Positions 44,729-54,298 of a stretch of DNA of 64,000 nt are shown in pieces. A program made the translations under genes and the position numbers. The stretch is from Roseinatronobacter domitianus (lineage in GTDB: Bacteria > Pseudomonadota > Alphaproteobacteria > Rhodobacterales > Rhodobacteraceae): the NCBI RefSeq assembly GCF_023336755.1, contig NZ_JALZWP010000010.1, positions 1-64,000 of the forward strand, in the 5' to 3' direction. Positions within the stretch are counted from its first letter, which is position 1. Every line of letters starts with the position of its first letter. The notes beneath the pieces were generated by a model that worked only from the letters and a program-made list of their open reading frames with translations, ran no database searches and had not been told where the DNA came from.

Positions 44729-45961
44729 TCAGCCCTGCACGGCCAAAATCTGCACATCGGCAACATTGGTGCCGGTTCCACCCGTTATCAGCAGGTCGTT
44801 TGCAAGTGCCAAGGCGGCATAGCTGTCATTATTGGCCAGCAATGCGTCGGCATCGCCCCCGGCGGCTTGGATGCGCGCAATCGTCTCGCCATCGACCACG
44901 GCGCCTGCGGCATCGGTTGGCCCGTCGCGCCCGTCCGTGCCGCCGGACAATAAGCGCCAGCCGGGCCGCCCGTGCAACGCCAGAGCGACGCGCAGGGCCA
45001 GTTCCTGATTGCGACCGCCCGCGCCGGTGCCGCGCAGGGTTACGGTTGTTTCCCCGCCCAGCACGGTCACGCCGGGGCGGTCGGCCAAGGCCACGATCCG
45101 CGCGGCGGCTTCGGCCACATCGCCCACCAGCGGCACCGGGTCGGCCAGCGCACCGGGCAGGGCGCGCGCCGCAGCCGCCACCGATTGCGCGTTGGACCCG
45201 ACCAGATAATTCGCCGCCTCTGGCAAGCTGTGCGGCGCGTCATCACGGCGCAGAACCGTGCGCACCGATTCTGGCACGCGCGCCCAAAGCCCGTGATCTT
45301 CCAGCAGTCGCATCGCGTCGGCCCGCGTGCCAATTGGCGCAACGGTCGGGCCAGAGGCGATCACGTGCAGATCGTCGCCCACCACATCGGACAGGATAAG
45401 GGCGGTTACAGGGGCGGGGCTTGCGGTCTGCAACAGCCCGCCGCCTTTCAGCCGCGACAGGTGCTGCCGGACCATGTTCATCTGTGTAATGTCCAGCCCG
45501 GCGCCCAGCAGCAGGCGGTTCACCTCTGCCTTTTCCTCCAGCGTCACGCCTGACACGGGCGCAGGCAAAAGCGCCGAGCCACCGCCCGAAACCAGCACCA
45601 GAACCGCATCGTCCCGCGTGGTGCGCGCCAGCATCTTTTGCACCGCAAGCCCGGCCTGAAGCCCGTTCTCATCCGGCACAGGATGCCCTGCCGCCATCAC
45701 GCGCGCGCCGTCAACCCGGCCGGCATTCTCATAATTCGTGACCACAAGCGCGGCATGAGGCTTGGGCAAAGCAGCTAATGCCGCATCCATCATCGCGCCT
45801 GCGGCCTTGCCAACAGACAGCACGAAAACACGCCCCTTGGGCATGGTGAAGGCCGCGTCTGCAAAGGCCCGCGCAACACCGCCCGCGGGGTCGGCTGCCG
45901 CGACTGCGGCCTGAAATGCTGCCTGCATTTGCGAAACGGAAAGTAGAGTTTGGTTGGTCAT
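44729..45961 (-). CDS. Glycerate 2-kinase (DUF4147/TtuD type)
   Basis: The 410-residue protein matches the bacterial glycerate 2-kinase family that phosphorylates D-glycerate to 2-phosphoglycerate, used after glyoxylate or hydroxypyruvate assimilation. Motifs are [79 protein letters not shown] and [19 protein letters not shown]. It lies upstream of guaA on the same strand but is separated from it by a hairpin element, so coupling is uncertain. Confidence 0.93.
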   Translation of the reverse strand: MTNQTLLSVSQMQAAFQAAVAAADPAGGVARAFADAAFTMPKGRVFVLSVGKAAGAMMDAALAALPKPHAALVVTNYENAGRVDGARVMAAGHPVPDENGLQAGLAVQKMLARTTRDDAVLVLVSGGGSALLPAPVSGVTLEEKAEVNRLLLGAGLDITQMNMVRQHLSRLKGGGLLQTASPAPVTALILSDVVGDDLHVIASGPTVAPIGTRADAMRLLEDHGLWARVPESVRTVLRRDDAPHSLPEAANYLVGSNAQSVAAAARALPGALADPVPLVGDVAEAAARIVALADRPGVTVLGGETTVTLRGTGAGGRNQELALRVALALHGRPGWRLLSGGTDGRDGPTDAAGAVVDGETIARIQAAGGDADALLANNDSYAALALANDLLITGGTGTNVADVQILAVQG

Positions 45962-46052
45962 AAAGGTGCTTTCGTCTTGGCCTGCCCTCTAGGTGCTTGT
46001 TATAGGGGCCAAGGACAAGATGAACTCTCAACTTTTGCTCGAAAGGCCCGCC

Positions 46053-46790
46053 ATGTTTGATCTGACAGGAAAACGCGCACTTATTACCGGGGCTTCGGGC
46101 GGGATTGGCGCGGCGATCGCGCGCGCGCTGCATGGGGCAGGGGCCACGGTCGCGCTGTCGGGCACACGCGAGGCACCGCTAAGCGCCTTGGCCGCAGAGC
46201 TAGGCGAACGCGCGCATGTTGTGCCGTGTAACCTGTCGGACCCAGAGGCTGTGGCCGGGCTGATAAAGGCCGCCACCGATGCAATGGGCGGCGTCGACAT
46301 TCTGGTGAATAACGCCGGCATCACCCGCGACAACCTTGCCATGCGCATGTCCCACGCCGAATGGCAGGACGTGATCGACGTTAACCTCAGCGCGTCCTCC
46401 AAGCTGATGCGCGCGGCCATGCGCGGCATGATGAAGGCGCGCTGGGGCAGGGTGGTGAACATTACCTCTGTGGTGGGTGCAACCGGCAATCCCGGCCAGA
46501 TGAACTATGCTGCGGCCAAAGCCGGGCTTGTGGGCGCGTCCAAGGCGCTGGCGCAGGAAGTCGCCTCGCGCGGGATTACAGTCAATTGCGTGGCGCCCGG
46601 TTTCATTGCCACACCGATGACCGACGCGCTGACCGATGACCAGAAAGCCGCGATCAACACGCGCATTCCCGCAGGCCGCATGGGCACCCCCGAAGAGATT
46701 GCAAGCGCGGTGCTATATCTGGCCAGCCCAGAGGCAGGATACAGCACAGGCGCCGTGCTGCATGTGAATGGCGGTATGGCGATGGTCTAA
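46053..46790 (+). CDS. fabG: 3-oxoacyl-ACP reductase
   Basis: FabG reduces 3-oxoacyl-ACP with NADPH in fatty-acid elongation. The 245-residue SDR has the cofactor loop GASGGIG (residues 13-19), NNAG, VVNITSVVG with the catalytic Ser, and Tyr152-x3-Lys156 (NYAAAKAG); the C-terminus GYSTGAVLHVNGGMAMV is typical of FabG. I use the ATG at 46053 because the SDR fold begins there. acpP follows on the same strand after 125 bases with its own promoter-like sequence. fabD is not adjacent. Confidence 0.96.
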   Translation: MFDLTGKRALITGASGGIGAAIARALHGAGATVALSGTREAPLSALAAELGERAHVVPCNLSDPEAVAGLIKAATDAMGGVDILVNNAGITRDNLAMRMSHAEWQDVIDVNLSASSKLMRAAMRGMMKARWGRVVNITSVVGATGNPGQMNYAAAKAGLVGASKALAQEVASRGITVNCVAPGFIATPMTDALTDDQKAAINTRIPAGRMGTPEEIASAVLYLASPEAGYSTGAVLHVNGGMAMV

Positions 46791-46809
46791 GCCTGCGCGC
46801 ACGCGGGGC

Positions 46810-46838
46810 TTGACGCAAGCGCGCAATAACCCTATTGG
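46810..46838 (+). promoter_or_regulatory. Probable sigma-70-type promoter of acpP
   Basis: TTGACG (46810-46815) and TATTGG (46833-46838) with a 17-base spacer lie about 78 bases before the acpP start. The -35 element is close to the TTGACA consensus. A separate promoter would allow the high acpP expression typical of bacteria. Confidence 0.5.
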
Positions 46839-46915
46839 GCGCGCAACGCATGCCCGCCGGGGCGGGCGAGGGACATTTTCGGGCCAAGGCTGGCCATAAC
46901 AACATGAGGACTATC

Positions 46916-47149
46916 ATGAGCGATATCTCGGATCGGGTGAAGAAGATCGTTGTCGAGCATTTGGGCGTCGACGAAGCCAAGATCACAGAAGGCGCGTCCT
47001 TCATCGATGATTTGGGCGCGGACAGCCTGGACACGGTCGAGCTGGTCATGGCCTTTGAAGAGGAATTCGGGATCGAGATCCCCGATGACGCCGCCGAAAA
47101 CATCCAGACCTTTGGCGATGCAGTGAAGTTCATCACCGAAGCCTCTTAA
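46916..47149 (+). CDS. acpP: Acyl carrier protein
   Basis: The 77-residue acidic helical protein carries acyl chains on phosphopantetheine attached to Ser37 in [26 protein letters not shown] and the [11 protein letters not shown] helix are standard. The ATG at 46916 follows AGGACT; longer frames upstream are non-coding. A strong terminator follows. Confidence 0.97.
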   Translation: MSDISDRVKKIVVEHLGVDEAKITEGASFIDDLGADSLDTVELVMAFEEEFGIEIPDDAAENIQTFGDAVKFITEAS

Positions 47150-47183
47150 AAGGCTTAGTTTAAGATGTTGGCGCAAGCCATTG

Positions 47184-47214
47184 AAAACGCCACCCCTTTT
47201 GGGGTGGCGTTTTT
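47184..47214 (+). terminator. Rho-independent terminator of acpP
   Basis: AAAACGCCACCCC (47184-47196) pairs with GGGGTGGCGTTTT around a four-base TTTT loop and runs into TTTTTCG. Confidence 0.92.
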
Positions 47215-47228
47215 CGTTCTGGCACGTG

Positions 47229-47762
47229 TTACTTGCGTGCGGGCAAAATGCGGGTCATCGCGCCATCGCGCTTGATGCGTTGGTGCCAGATCGCGGCGGC
47301 CACATGCAGCACCACGAGGGCGATCATCAGTCTTGCGCCCAGCCCATGCGGAATGCGCGGCAGATAATCGCCGAACTCGGGCAGGGGCGCGGTGCTGCCG
47401 AAGAACACGACCTCTCCGCCACCGGACAGCGCCATCAGGGCCACGCCCGACAGCGTCATCACCAATAGCAGCGCATAAAGTGCGGCATGGCCCGCCTTGG
47501 CGGCCAGACCCTGCCAGCCGCTGGCCAAGGGCGCGGGGTGGCGGTCAGCAAAGATCCACCACGCTATGCGCGCCAGCGTCAGCAAAAGCACCGCCAGCCC
47601 CATCGGCACATGCCATTGCAAAATAGCGATCTGGCGGGCGTCGTCTTGTAGCCCGTCCATCATCTGGCCCGTGACCATCAGCGCCAGAATGGCCAAGGCG
47701 GTCAGCCAGTGAAACATCATGGCAACGCTGCCATATCGGGAAGCTGTGCTTTTCAGCGACAT
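47229..47762 (-). CDS. Cytochrome b561 family protein
   Basis: The 177-residue protein has four membrane helices with haem-ligand histidines: MMFHWLTALAILALMVTG, ILQWHVPMGLAVLLLTLARIAWW, KAGHAALYALLLVMTLSG and ALVVLHVAAAIWHQRIKRDG. It matches the bacterial CybB/b561 family, inner-membrane di-haem proteins that move electrons to or from quinone (some act as superoxide oxidase). I use the ATG at 47762. It lies upstream of nothing on its strand and is convergent with acpP. Confidence 0.9.
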   Translation of the reverse strand: MSLKSTASRYGSVAMMFHWLTALAILALMVTGQMMDGLQDDARQIAILQWHVPMGLAVLLLTLARIAWWIFADRHPAPLASGWQGLAAKAGHAALYALLLVMTLSGVALMALSGGGEVVFFGSTAPLPEFGDYLPRIPHGLGARLMIALVVLHVAAAIWHQRIKRDGAMTRILPARK

Positions 47763-47837
47763 CGGATTGGTCCTTTGGTTTAACGGGTGCGCGCGTGTTC
47801 CCTGCAAACGCGGCAGGACCGGGTTTCCGTCGCGCCC

Positions 47838-49598
47838 TTATGCAGAGCGCAACAACGTGTCGCAGCGTTCTTCATTGGCGCAGGCGCTTGTCAGGTCCGG
47901 CGACAGCTTCACCATTGCGTCGAACTGGGTCAAAAAGACCTCTCCCGTTAGGTCATCCATGAAATGGCCACGTTCTAGCTGGTCCATGACCGGGCCTTTC
48001 ACTTCCGACAGGTGAAACTGCACACCACCATCTTTCAGCCGGGTGTTGATCGCTTCCAGACTTTCCAGCGCCGAGGCGTCTATATAGTTTACAGCCGTGC
48101 ATTGCAGCACAACATGACGCAGCCCCGGCTGGTCGGACAGCGCTTGCACAATCCGATCCTCTAACGCGCGGGCATTGGGGAAATAGAGCGACTCGTCCAC
48201 CCGGATCGCGAAAACCGTAGGGTCGGTGGCAACCTTGTGGCGCGCGACATTGCGGAAATGCTCGGTCCCGGCCACTTGGCCCACGACCGCCATATGCGGG
48301 CGCGAGGTGCGGAACAGGAACAGCCCCAGCGACAGGCCAACACCTGCCAACAAGCCTTGCTCTACGCCGACCAGCAGCGTGAACAGCATGGTTGCCGCCA
48401 TCGCAGCCCCATCGGCGCGGGAATAGGACCAGGTTCGGGGCAGGGCGCGGAAATCCAGCAGCGACAGCACCGCCACAATGATGATCGCGGCCAGCGTGGC
48501 GCGCGGCAGGAAATACATCAGCGGCGTCAACACCATGATCGCCGCCGCGATTGACAATGCCGTCATGGCGCCCGCCGCCGGGGTCGTGGCCCCCGCATCA
48601 TGGTTGACGATGGTGCGCGCCAAACCACCCGTGACCGGCATGGCATTCGACACGCCTGCGCCGATATTGGCCAGTCCGAGCGCGATCAACTCGTTATCCG
48701 GGTTGACCGATTCGCGTTTCTTGGCGGCCAGCGTTTGCCCGATGGAAATGCTTTCCACATAGCCCACGATCGAAATCATGATGGCGGGCACAATTAGCAG
48801 TTGCATCAGGTCCAGATCGACCGTCGGCAAGCCAAAATCGGGCAATCCGCGCGGGATCTCTCCCAATATCGCGACGCCGAAGCGTTCCAGCCCAAAGACC
48901 CATACCAGCAGGGTAGAGACGACGACCGCCACCAGAAGTGCTGCCTTGGCCAGAAGCCGCGCGCTTGGTGCCGACAGGCCCAGACGCATCAGGACCGGGG
49001 CGGCACCCTTTCGCGACCAGAACAAAAACACCAGCAAGACCGATGACAGGATCACCGTGGCCGGGGTCATGTTGCCAAGATTTCCGACAATAGAAGGCAC
49101 CACTTGCGGCAATGTCTTGCCGCTGATTGGTGCGCCCAGCAAATGGCGCAACTGGCTGGCTGCGATCAGGATGCCAGAGGCCGTGATGAACCCCGACATC
49201 ACCGGATGCGACAGAAAACTTGCAATAAAGCCCAGACGGAACAGGCCCATCAACAGCATCATGGCGCCAGACATCAGCGCCAGCCACAACGCGGCGAAGT
49301 GAAATTCTGCGCTGCCTGTTTCGGCAACGACACCTGCCGCTGCGGCTGTCATAAGCGCAATCACCGCCGCTGGCCCGACCGCAAGACTGCGCGACGTGCC
49401 AAACAGTGCATAAAGCAACAACGGCAGGATTGCCGCGTAAAGCCCCGCTTGCGGCGGCAGGCCCGCCAGCATTGCATAGGCCATGCCTTGCGGGATCAGC
49501 ATGATCGTCACAACCGCGGCGGCGATCGCGTCATTGGTCAGATCGGCGCGAGAGTAACCGGGAAGCCATGACAGGATCGGAAAATAACGCTTCAGCAT
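47838..49598 (-). CDS. SulP family anion transporter with STAS domain
   Basis: The 586-residue protein has the SulP transport domain (LPGYSRADLTNDAIAAAVVTI, IPQGMAYAMLAGLPPQAGLY, the SAVGPAAVIALM-like stretch and VGYVESISIGQTLAAKKRE) with about 10-14 helices, then a C-terminal STAS domain from about residue 460 (VFAIRVDESLYFPNARALED, VVLQCTAVNYIDASALESLE). SulP proteins import sulfate, bicarbonate or organic anions; the substrate is not readable. Adjacent genes give no clue. Confidence 0.93.
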   Translation of the reverse strand: MLKRYFPILSWLPGYSRADLTNDAIAAAVVTIMLIPQGMAYAMLAGLPPQAGLYAAILPLLLYALFGTSRSLAVGPAAVIALMTAAAAGVVAETGSAEFHFAALWLALMSGAMMLLMGLFRLGFIASFLSHPVMSGFITASGILIAASQLRHLLGAPISGKTLPQVVPSIVGNLGNMTPATVILSSVLLVFLFWSRKGAAPVLMRLGLSAPSARLLAKAALLVAVVVSTLLVWVFGLERFGVAILGEIPRGLPDFGLPTVDLDLMQLLIVPAIMISIVGYVESISIGQTLAAKKRESVNPDNELIALGLANIGAGVSNAMPVTGGLARTIVNHDAGATTPAAGAMTALSIAAAIMVLTPLMYFLPRATLAAIIIVAVLSLLDFRALPRTWSYSRADGAAMAATMLFTLLVGVEQGLLAGVGLSLGLFLFRTSRPHMAVVGQVAGTEHFRNVARHKVATDPTVFAIRVDESLYFPNARALEDRIVQALSDQPGLRHVVLQCTAVNYIDASALESLEAINTRLKDGGVQFHLSEVKGPVMDQLERGHFMDDLTGEVFLTQFDAMVKLSPDLTSACANEERCDTLLRSA

Positions 49599-49706
49599 AG
49601 CAGGGTCCCGTTGGTTCAGGCGGCCCGTGTCCGAAGCAGGGCGGGCGGCATTACATGGCCCCTATATATTTGTCAGATAATATATTGCAAGTTATGAATA
49701 TAACTT

Positions 49707-50474
49707 TCAGCCCGATAACCGCGCCCAGACATCGCGCACCGGGAGCAATTCGGCACCCAAAGCGGTCGCGTCATCCAGCAGGCTTTCCAGTATCTCTGGG
49801 GTCACGCCGTAGGGGCTGGGGTGTGGACGCACATCATGGGTGAACATAACCAGCCAACCACCTGTAGTTGCAGCATGTTTCATCATGCGCCGAGCTGCGG
49901 CGACATAGTCGGGACGATGGCTGCCAAGGTCGCAGGCAAATAGTTGCATCCGGTCTGCAAAAGCTCTGTTGACACCGCTCCGCACGCCACGCGCCGTCGT
50001 CACATGCGGCACAAGCGCCCGTTTCAGCGTCAGCGTTGTCTCGCCATAGGGATAGGCGAAATGCGGGCTTGGAGGCTCTCCAAGAATATCCTGCAACGCT
50101 TTGATATTGCGCTCGATATCGGAAATCGCTTCGGCCATTGGCACATGTGTCAGATCGCCATGTGCATGGGTGTGCAGCGCGATCTCATGCCCCCGCGCGG
50201 CAAGCTCGCGCAAGCGGCTTGGCGTGGTGATCGGCCCGGACACGCCATCTTGCCCCAGCAGCCCGGTCGCAATGAAAAAGGTTGCCTGTAGCGACCGTTC
50301 TTCAAGAATTTCTATTCCGCGTGTGCAGGCACTGTCGGGGCAATCATCAAACGCGAAAGACAGATGGAACCGCGTATCCGACCGCAAAAACGGCGCGACG
50401 CGCACCATGCCGGTCAGGCGCCGCGCCACCCGGCGCGAAAAAGTCCGCCGCTGTTCGTGGTCGCTGTCATTCAT
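49707..50474 (-). CDS. Polysaccharide deacetylase (NodB fold)
   Basis: The 255-residue protein has the carbohydrate esterase 4 fold: the FAFDDCPDSACTRGIEILEE motif with metal/catalytic Asp-Asp, the HTHAHGDLTH histidine motif, and FAYPYGETT. It would remove acetyl groups from N-acetylated sugars. There is no signal peptide, so it may act in the cytoplasm. Its start overlaps the stop of the upstream glycosyltransferase gene by 8 bases, so the two form one operon. An AT-rich 7-base-pair hairpin touches its stop codon. Confidence 0.88.
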   Translation of the reverse strand: MNDSDHEQRRTFSRRVARRLTGMVRVAPFLRSDTRFHLSFAFDDCPDSACTRGIEILEERSLQATFFIATGLLGQDGVSGPITTPSRLRELAARGHEIALHTHAHGDLTHVPMAEAISDIERNIKALQDILGEPPSPHFAYPYGETTLTLKRALVPHVTTARGVRSGVNRAFADRMQLFACDLGSHRPDYVAAARRMMKHAATTGGWLVMFTHDVRPHPSPYGVTPEILESLLDDATALGAELLPVRDVWARLSG

Positions 50475-51363
50475 GATACACCCAAGCATATTTGGACGCG
50501 CGGTAGAATTTCAACGCGTATAACCGCACCGCAATGGGCAAGCCGGCGAATAGGGCAAGCCGTTTGAAGCCGCGTCCCAGAACCTGCTGAAAGGGCAGAA
50601 AAGACAGCAGATACGACACGCGCGCAATCGGCATACGCCGCACATTATCGGGATACAAGCGGCGAATACGCCGAAAATTCTCGACGGATTCGGCATATTT
50701 CGTAATCAGCACTGCATCGGGTTCCAGCCCACGATGGCGCGCAGGATTGTCGATATGATGCACCGGGCTGTCGCGCACAATGCGCCATCCCCATTCCACA
50801 TCTTCCCATCCCCAAGCCTGAAATTGCGGGTCAAAGAGGTGGCGCTCGACGATGGTGCGGTGAACGAAAACCGACGAGCTATAGACATAGCGACCGGGAT
50901 CGCGGGCGCGGTGACGGGCGGGTTTACATTCGGATTTCACAGATTGCGCGGCGTGCAGACGATTTGCGGGGGTGATGTCGGACGCGTCGATCCGAAATCC
51001 GCCAACAACGCAACAGGCATCGCCATGGCGCTGCGCCGCCGCACGATACGTTTCGATGAAATCGGGCCGGTCCAGAGACATATCTGCATCGAGCATCAGC
51101 ACCCAGTCCGACCGGATCTCCTGCAACATCACATTGCGGGCCTGCGCGCGACCAGAATTGGCGGGCAGCGTGAACAGAGTGGCCGGGCCGGGATGTTCTG
51201 CCAGCGCCTTGGCCAGACGGCGCGACAAATCCGGCAAATCCGACCCGTCATCGCATAGCAGCAGGCGGTAGCGATCTGCGCCATTCTGGCAGGCCAGCTC
51301 CATGACAAGGGGGACAGGGTCATCCTTGAAAAACGGGATGCAGACATCCACGCTCGCTGACAT
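50467..51363 (-). CDS. Glycosyltransferase family 2
   Basis: The 298-residue protein is a GT-A glycosyltransferase: VDVCIPFFKDDPVPLVMELA, LLLCDDGSDLPDLSRR, SGRAQARNVMLQ, the metal motif LMLDADMSLDRPDF, and GWEDVEWGWRIV for the acceptor side. The C-terminus (SYLLSFLPFQQVLGRG...) has an amphipathic or short membrane part. It forms an operon with the NodB-type deacetylase and may make a deacetylated surface glycan. I chose the ATG at 51363 because the conserved fold begins there. Confidence 0.88.
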   Translation of the reverse strand: MSASVDVCIPFFKDDPVPLVMELACQNGADRYRLLLCDDGSDLPDLSRRLAKALAEHPGPATLFTLPANSGRAQARNVMLQEIRSDWVLMLDADMSLDRPDFIETYRAAAQRHGDACCVVGGFRIDASDITPANRLHAAQSVKSECKPARHRARDPGRYVYSSSVFVHRTIVERHLFDPQFQAWGWEDVEWGWRIVRDSPVHHIDNPARHRGLEPDAVLITKYAESVENFRRIRRLYPDNVRRMPIARVSYLLSFLPFQQVLGRGFKRLALFAGLPIAVRLYALKFYRASKYAWVYHE

Positions 51364-51589
51364 CGTGTCGCGCCAGTCCTGTCTGGAGACAATGGGTAAA
51401 ATAATGAAACCCCTTTGATACTTAATCCAAAGATAGGGTAGCAAAAGAGCGGAACCATGGCGACCGATCTATTTTGCCCATAATCAGTATTATGTTAAAT
51501 TTATAGTATGCAAAAGACCGCTGCCTTGCAGCACCCGCAGCAAGCGGCTATCAGGCACGCAACCGCGTTCCACGAAAAGGCCCTGTCGC

Positions 51590-52894
51590 ATGATCCCGCG
51601 TTATTCCCGCCCCGAAATGGTTGCCATCTGGTCGCCGGAAACAAAGTTCCGCATTTGGTATGAGATTGAGGCCCATGCCTGTGATGCGCAAGCAAAATTG
51701 GGTGTGATCCCGGCGGAAAGTGCCGCTGCGGTCTGGAAAGCCAAAGATGTAGAATTCGATGTCGCCCGCATTGATGAGATCGAAGCCGTCACCAAGCATG
51801 ACGTGATCGCGTTCCTGACGCATCTGGCAGAGATCATCGGCAATGACGAAGCGCGCTTCGTGCATCAGGGTATGACAAGTTCCGACGTTCTGGACACCAC
51901 CTTCAACGTGCAGCTTGTGCGCGCCGCCGATCTGCTTCTGGCCGATATGGATGCCCTGCTGGATGCTTTGAGGCGTCGCGCCCATGAGCATAAATTCACC
52001 ATCCGCATGGGCCGCAGCCACGGCATTCATGCCGAACCGACCACCATGGGCCTGACGCTGGCCCGGTTTTATGCCGAAATGGCCCGCAACCGCGACCGGC
52101 TGGTGGCTGCGCGCGCCGAAGTGGCAACAGGCGCGATTTCCGGCGCGGTCGGCACCTTTGCCAATATCGACCCTGCGGTCGAAGAACATGTCTGCGCGCA
52201 GATGGGCTTGGCCCCCGAACCGATCAGCACGCAGGTCATTCCGCGCGACCGCCATGCGATGTTCTTTGCCACGCTGGGCGTGATCGCCAGCAGCATTGAA
52301 AACGTGGCCATTGAAATTCGCCACATGCAGCGCACCGAAGTGCTGGAAGCGGAAGAGTTTTTCAGCAAGGGCCAAAAGGGTTCCTCGGCCATGCCACATA
52401 AGCGCAACCCGGTGCTGACTGAAAACCTGACCGGTCTGGCCCGGCTGGTGCGTATGGCGGTGGTCCCGGCTATGGAAAACGTGGCGCTCTGGCATGAACG
52501 CGACATTTCGCATTCCTCTGTCGAACGCATGATCGGCCCGGACGCGACCGTCACACTGGATTTCGCCCTCGCCCGTTTGACTGCCGTGATCGACAAGCTG
52601 GTGGTCTACCCCGACAACATGATCGCCAACATGAACAAGTTCCGCGGCCTGATCCACAGCCAGCGTGTTCTATTGGCCCTGACGCAAGCCGGTGTCAGCC
52701 GAGAGACCGCCTACACGCTGGTGCAGCGCAATGCGATGAAGGTCTGGGAACACGGCGCAGATTTCCTCGATGAACTGCTGGCCGACGCAGAGGTTCGCGC
52801 AGCGCTCAGCGAAGAGGCAATCCGCGCAAAATTCGACCTTGATTACCACACCAAGCATGTCGACACGATCTTCGCCCGCGTCTTTGGTGCGTAA
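51590..52894 (+). CDS. purB: Adenylosuccinate lyase
   Basis: PurB cleaves SAICAR and adenylosuccinate in purine synthesis. The 434-residue protein has the fumarase-superfamily signature KGSSAMPHKRNPVLTEN, the TSSDVLDTTFNVQL region with catalytic His nearby (KHDVIAFLTH, GRSHGIHAEPTT) and the KVWEHGADFLDELLAD C-terminal part. Its 226-base upstream gap is AT-rich (TTATGTTAAATTTATAGTAT around 51490) and probably carries the promoter. Confidence 0.97.
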   Translation: MIPRYSRPEMVAIWSPETKFRIWYEIEAHACDAQAKLGVIPAESAAAVWKAKDVEFDVARIDEIEAVTKHDVIAFLTHLAEIIGNDEARFVHQGMTSSDVLDTTFNVQLVRAADLLLADMDALLDALRRRAHEHKFTIRMGRSHGIHAEPTTMGLTLARFYAEMARNRDRLVAARAEVATGAISGAVGTFANIDPAVEEHVCAQMGLAPEPISTQVIPRDRHAMFFATLGVIASSIENVAIEIRHMQRTEVLEAEEFFSKGQKGSSAMPHKRNPVLTENLTGLARLVRMAVVPAMENVALWHERDISHSSVERMIGPDATVTLDFALARLTAVIDKLVVYPDNMIANMNKFRGLIHSQRVLLALTQAGVSRETAYTLVQRNAMKVWEHGADFLDELLADAEVRAALSEEAIRAKFDLDYHTKHVDTIFARVFGA

Positions 52895-52963
52895 TTTCAA
52901 AACATGTATTGAAAACGCAATATTCATGCTACCCTTTCAGACACCCAAGATGAAAGGTGACGC

Positions 52964-53125
52964 ATGAAACTGAAGATGACTCTCGCAGCACTCGTTCTCG
53001 GCTTTCTTCCGGGGATGGCCGCAGCCGCGTGCAATTGGCACCAGGATCAGACGGCAAATGCCTGCGCCGAAGGACAAACATACGATACAGCGACAGAAAG
53101 CTGTATCACACCAGCCACAAGCTGA
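52964..53125 (+). CDS. Tiny secreted cysteine-containing protein
   Basis: This 53-residue protein has a clear signal peptide (LAALVLGFLPGMAAAA) and a mature part of about 30 residues with three cysteines (AACNWHQDQTANACAEGQTY, ESCITP). The cysteine pattern loosely recalls tiny chitin-binding-like modules but is too short to assign. It has an AAGGTGA ribosome site and is followed by a terminator, so it is probably expressed with or after purB. Confidence 0.65.
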   Translation: MKLKMTLAALVLGFLPGMAAAACNWHQDQTANACAEGQTYDTATESCITPATS

Positions 53126-53128
53126 CGC

Positions 53129-53156
53129 AAACGCCCCTCTTGCAGGAGCGTTTTTT
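53129..53156 (+). terminator. Rho-independent terminator after the tiny secreted protein gene
   Basis: ACGCCCCT (53131-53138) pairs with AGGAGCGT, one mismatch, around a 5-base loop, and six T residues follow at 53151-53156. Confidence 0.75.
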
Positions 53157-53230
53157 CACACCTACACGCTTTATTGACGGTTTATCGGCCAAGCTGCGAG
53201 CATGTCTTTTCAGAACGCAACCGGCTTGCC

Positions 53231-54298
53231 ATGACCAAAACGAACACCGCAGTTGCTGGCGCGCGCGCCGCGACCATTGCTGCGCCGCGGGCGCGCACCG
53301 ATCATCTTAGCGGCACTCAGAAAGCGGCTATAATCTTGCGGGTTCTGTTGGCCGAAGGGGTGGATTTGCCGCTCTCCAGCCTGCCCGAACACGAGCAGAC
53401 GGCGCTGACCCGCGCGCTGGCCTCTTTGCGGCTCATCGACCGCCCCACCATGTGGGCCGTGGTTGAAGAATTTGTCGAAATGCTGGAACAGGTCGGCATG
53501 TCCTTCCCAGAGAGTATGGAGGAAGCGCTGGCCTTGCTCGATGGCAAGCTGGATGCCCGGGTCAGCACCAAACTGCGGGCAATTGCACGCGGCGGGCCGG
53601 GCGACGACCCGTGGACGGCGATCGAACTTGCAGACCTGCCTGCCCTGACGGCTGTTCTGCAACGCGAAAGCACGGTTGTCGGGGCCGTTGTCTTGTCCAA
53701 GCTCAGCACCGAAAAAGCGGCTGCCCTGCTAACCGCCCTGCCCGGTGATCTGGCGCAAACCCTTGCTCTTGCGGTCGCGCGCACCGACAGCATTTCCCCG
53801 GACGCGGTGTCACGCATTGGCCTGTCGCTGGCAGACCAGTTGCGCGACAAGCCGCCGCGCGCGTTCGCCAGCCCTTCAGCTCAACGGATTGGCGATATTC
53901 TGAATTCCTCGTCCTCGGCCCTGCGCGACCGGCTGTTATCCGGGCTGGAGCAGTCGGACCAAACCTTTGCAAGCGGCGTGCGTCGGTCAATCTTCACCTT
54001 TCAGGATATTCCGAATCGTGTCGGCGCGCGCGATGTGGCAGCGATCCTGCGCAATCTCGCGGATGAGGATCTGCACGTGATCCTTGCCGCCGATGACCCC
54101 GGCAGTCGCGCCACGATGGATTTCATGCTGGAAAACACCAGCAAACGCCTTGCGGAAGGACTGCGCGAAGACGCGGCCACCCTGCCCCGCCCCTCAGCCG
54201 AAGACCTTGATGCGGCCCAAAGCCGCGTTTCGGCCGCAATCCGCGCCATGGCCGATGCGGGTGATCTGCAACTGGTATCGGCGGCTGGCGCGACCTAG
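53231..54298 (+). CDS. FliG-like motor switch protein (orphan)
   Basis: The 355-residue protein aligns along its length with FliG, the cytoplasmic rotor protein on which stator units push. It shows LSGTQKAAIILRVL at about residues 26-39, DPWTAIELADLPALTAVLQRE with KLSTEKAAALLTALP (armadillo part), then RIGDILNSSSSALRDRLLSG and the C-terminal domain IFTFQDIPNRVGARDVAAIL...ENTSKRLAEGLREDAATLPR. The torque-helix region reads DEDLHVILAADDPG, where flagellar FliG has LxxALKGA. No flagellar gene is next to it; the nearest neighbours, convergent, encode MotA- and MotB-like proteins. It may be the flagellar FliG or a paralogue. Confidence 0.8.
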   Translation: MTKTNTAVAGARAATIAAPRARTDHLSGTQKAAIILRVLLAEGVDLPLSSLPEHEQTALTRALASLRLIDRPTMWAVVEEFVEMLEQVGMSFPESMEEALALLDGKLDARVSTKLRAIARGGPGDDPWTAIELADLPALTAVLQRESTVVGAVVLSKLSTEKAAALLTALPGDLAQTLALAVARTDSISPDAVSRIGLSLADQLRDKPPRAFASPSAQRIGDILNSSSSALRDRLLSGLEQSDQTFASGVRRSIFTFQDIPNRVGARDVAAILRNLADEDLHVILAADDPGSRATMDFMLENTSKRLAEGLREDAATLPRPSAEDLDAAQSRVSAAIRAMADAGDLQLVSAAGAT

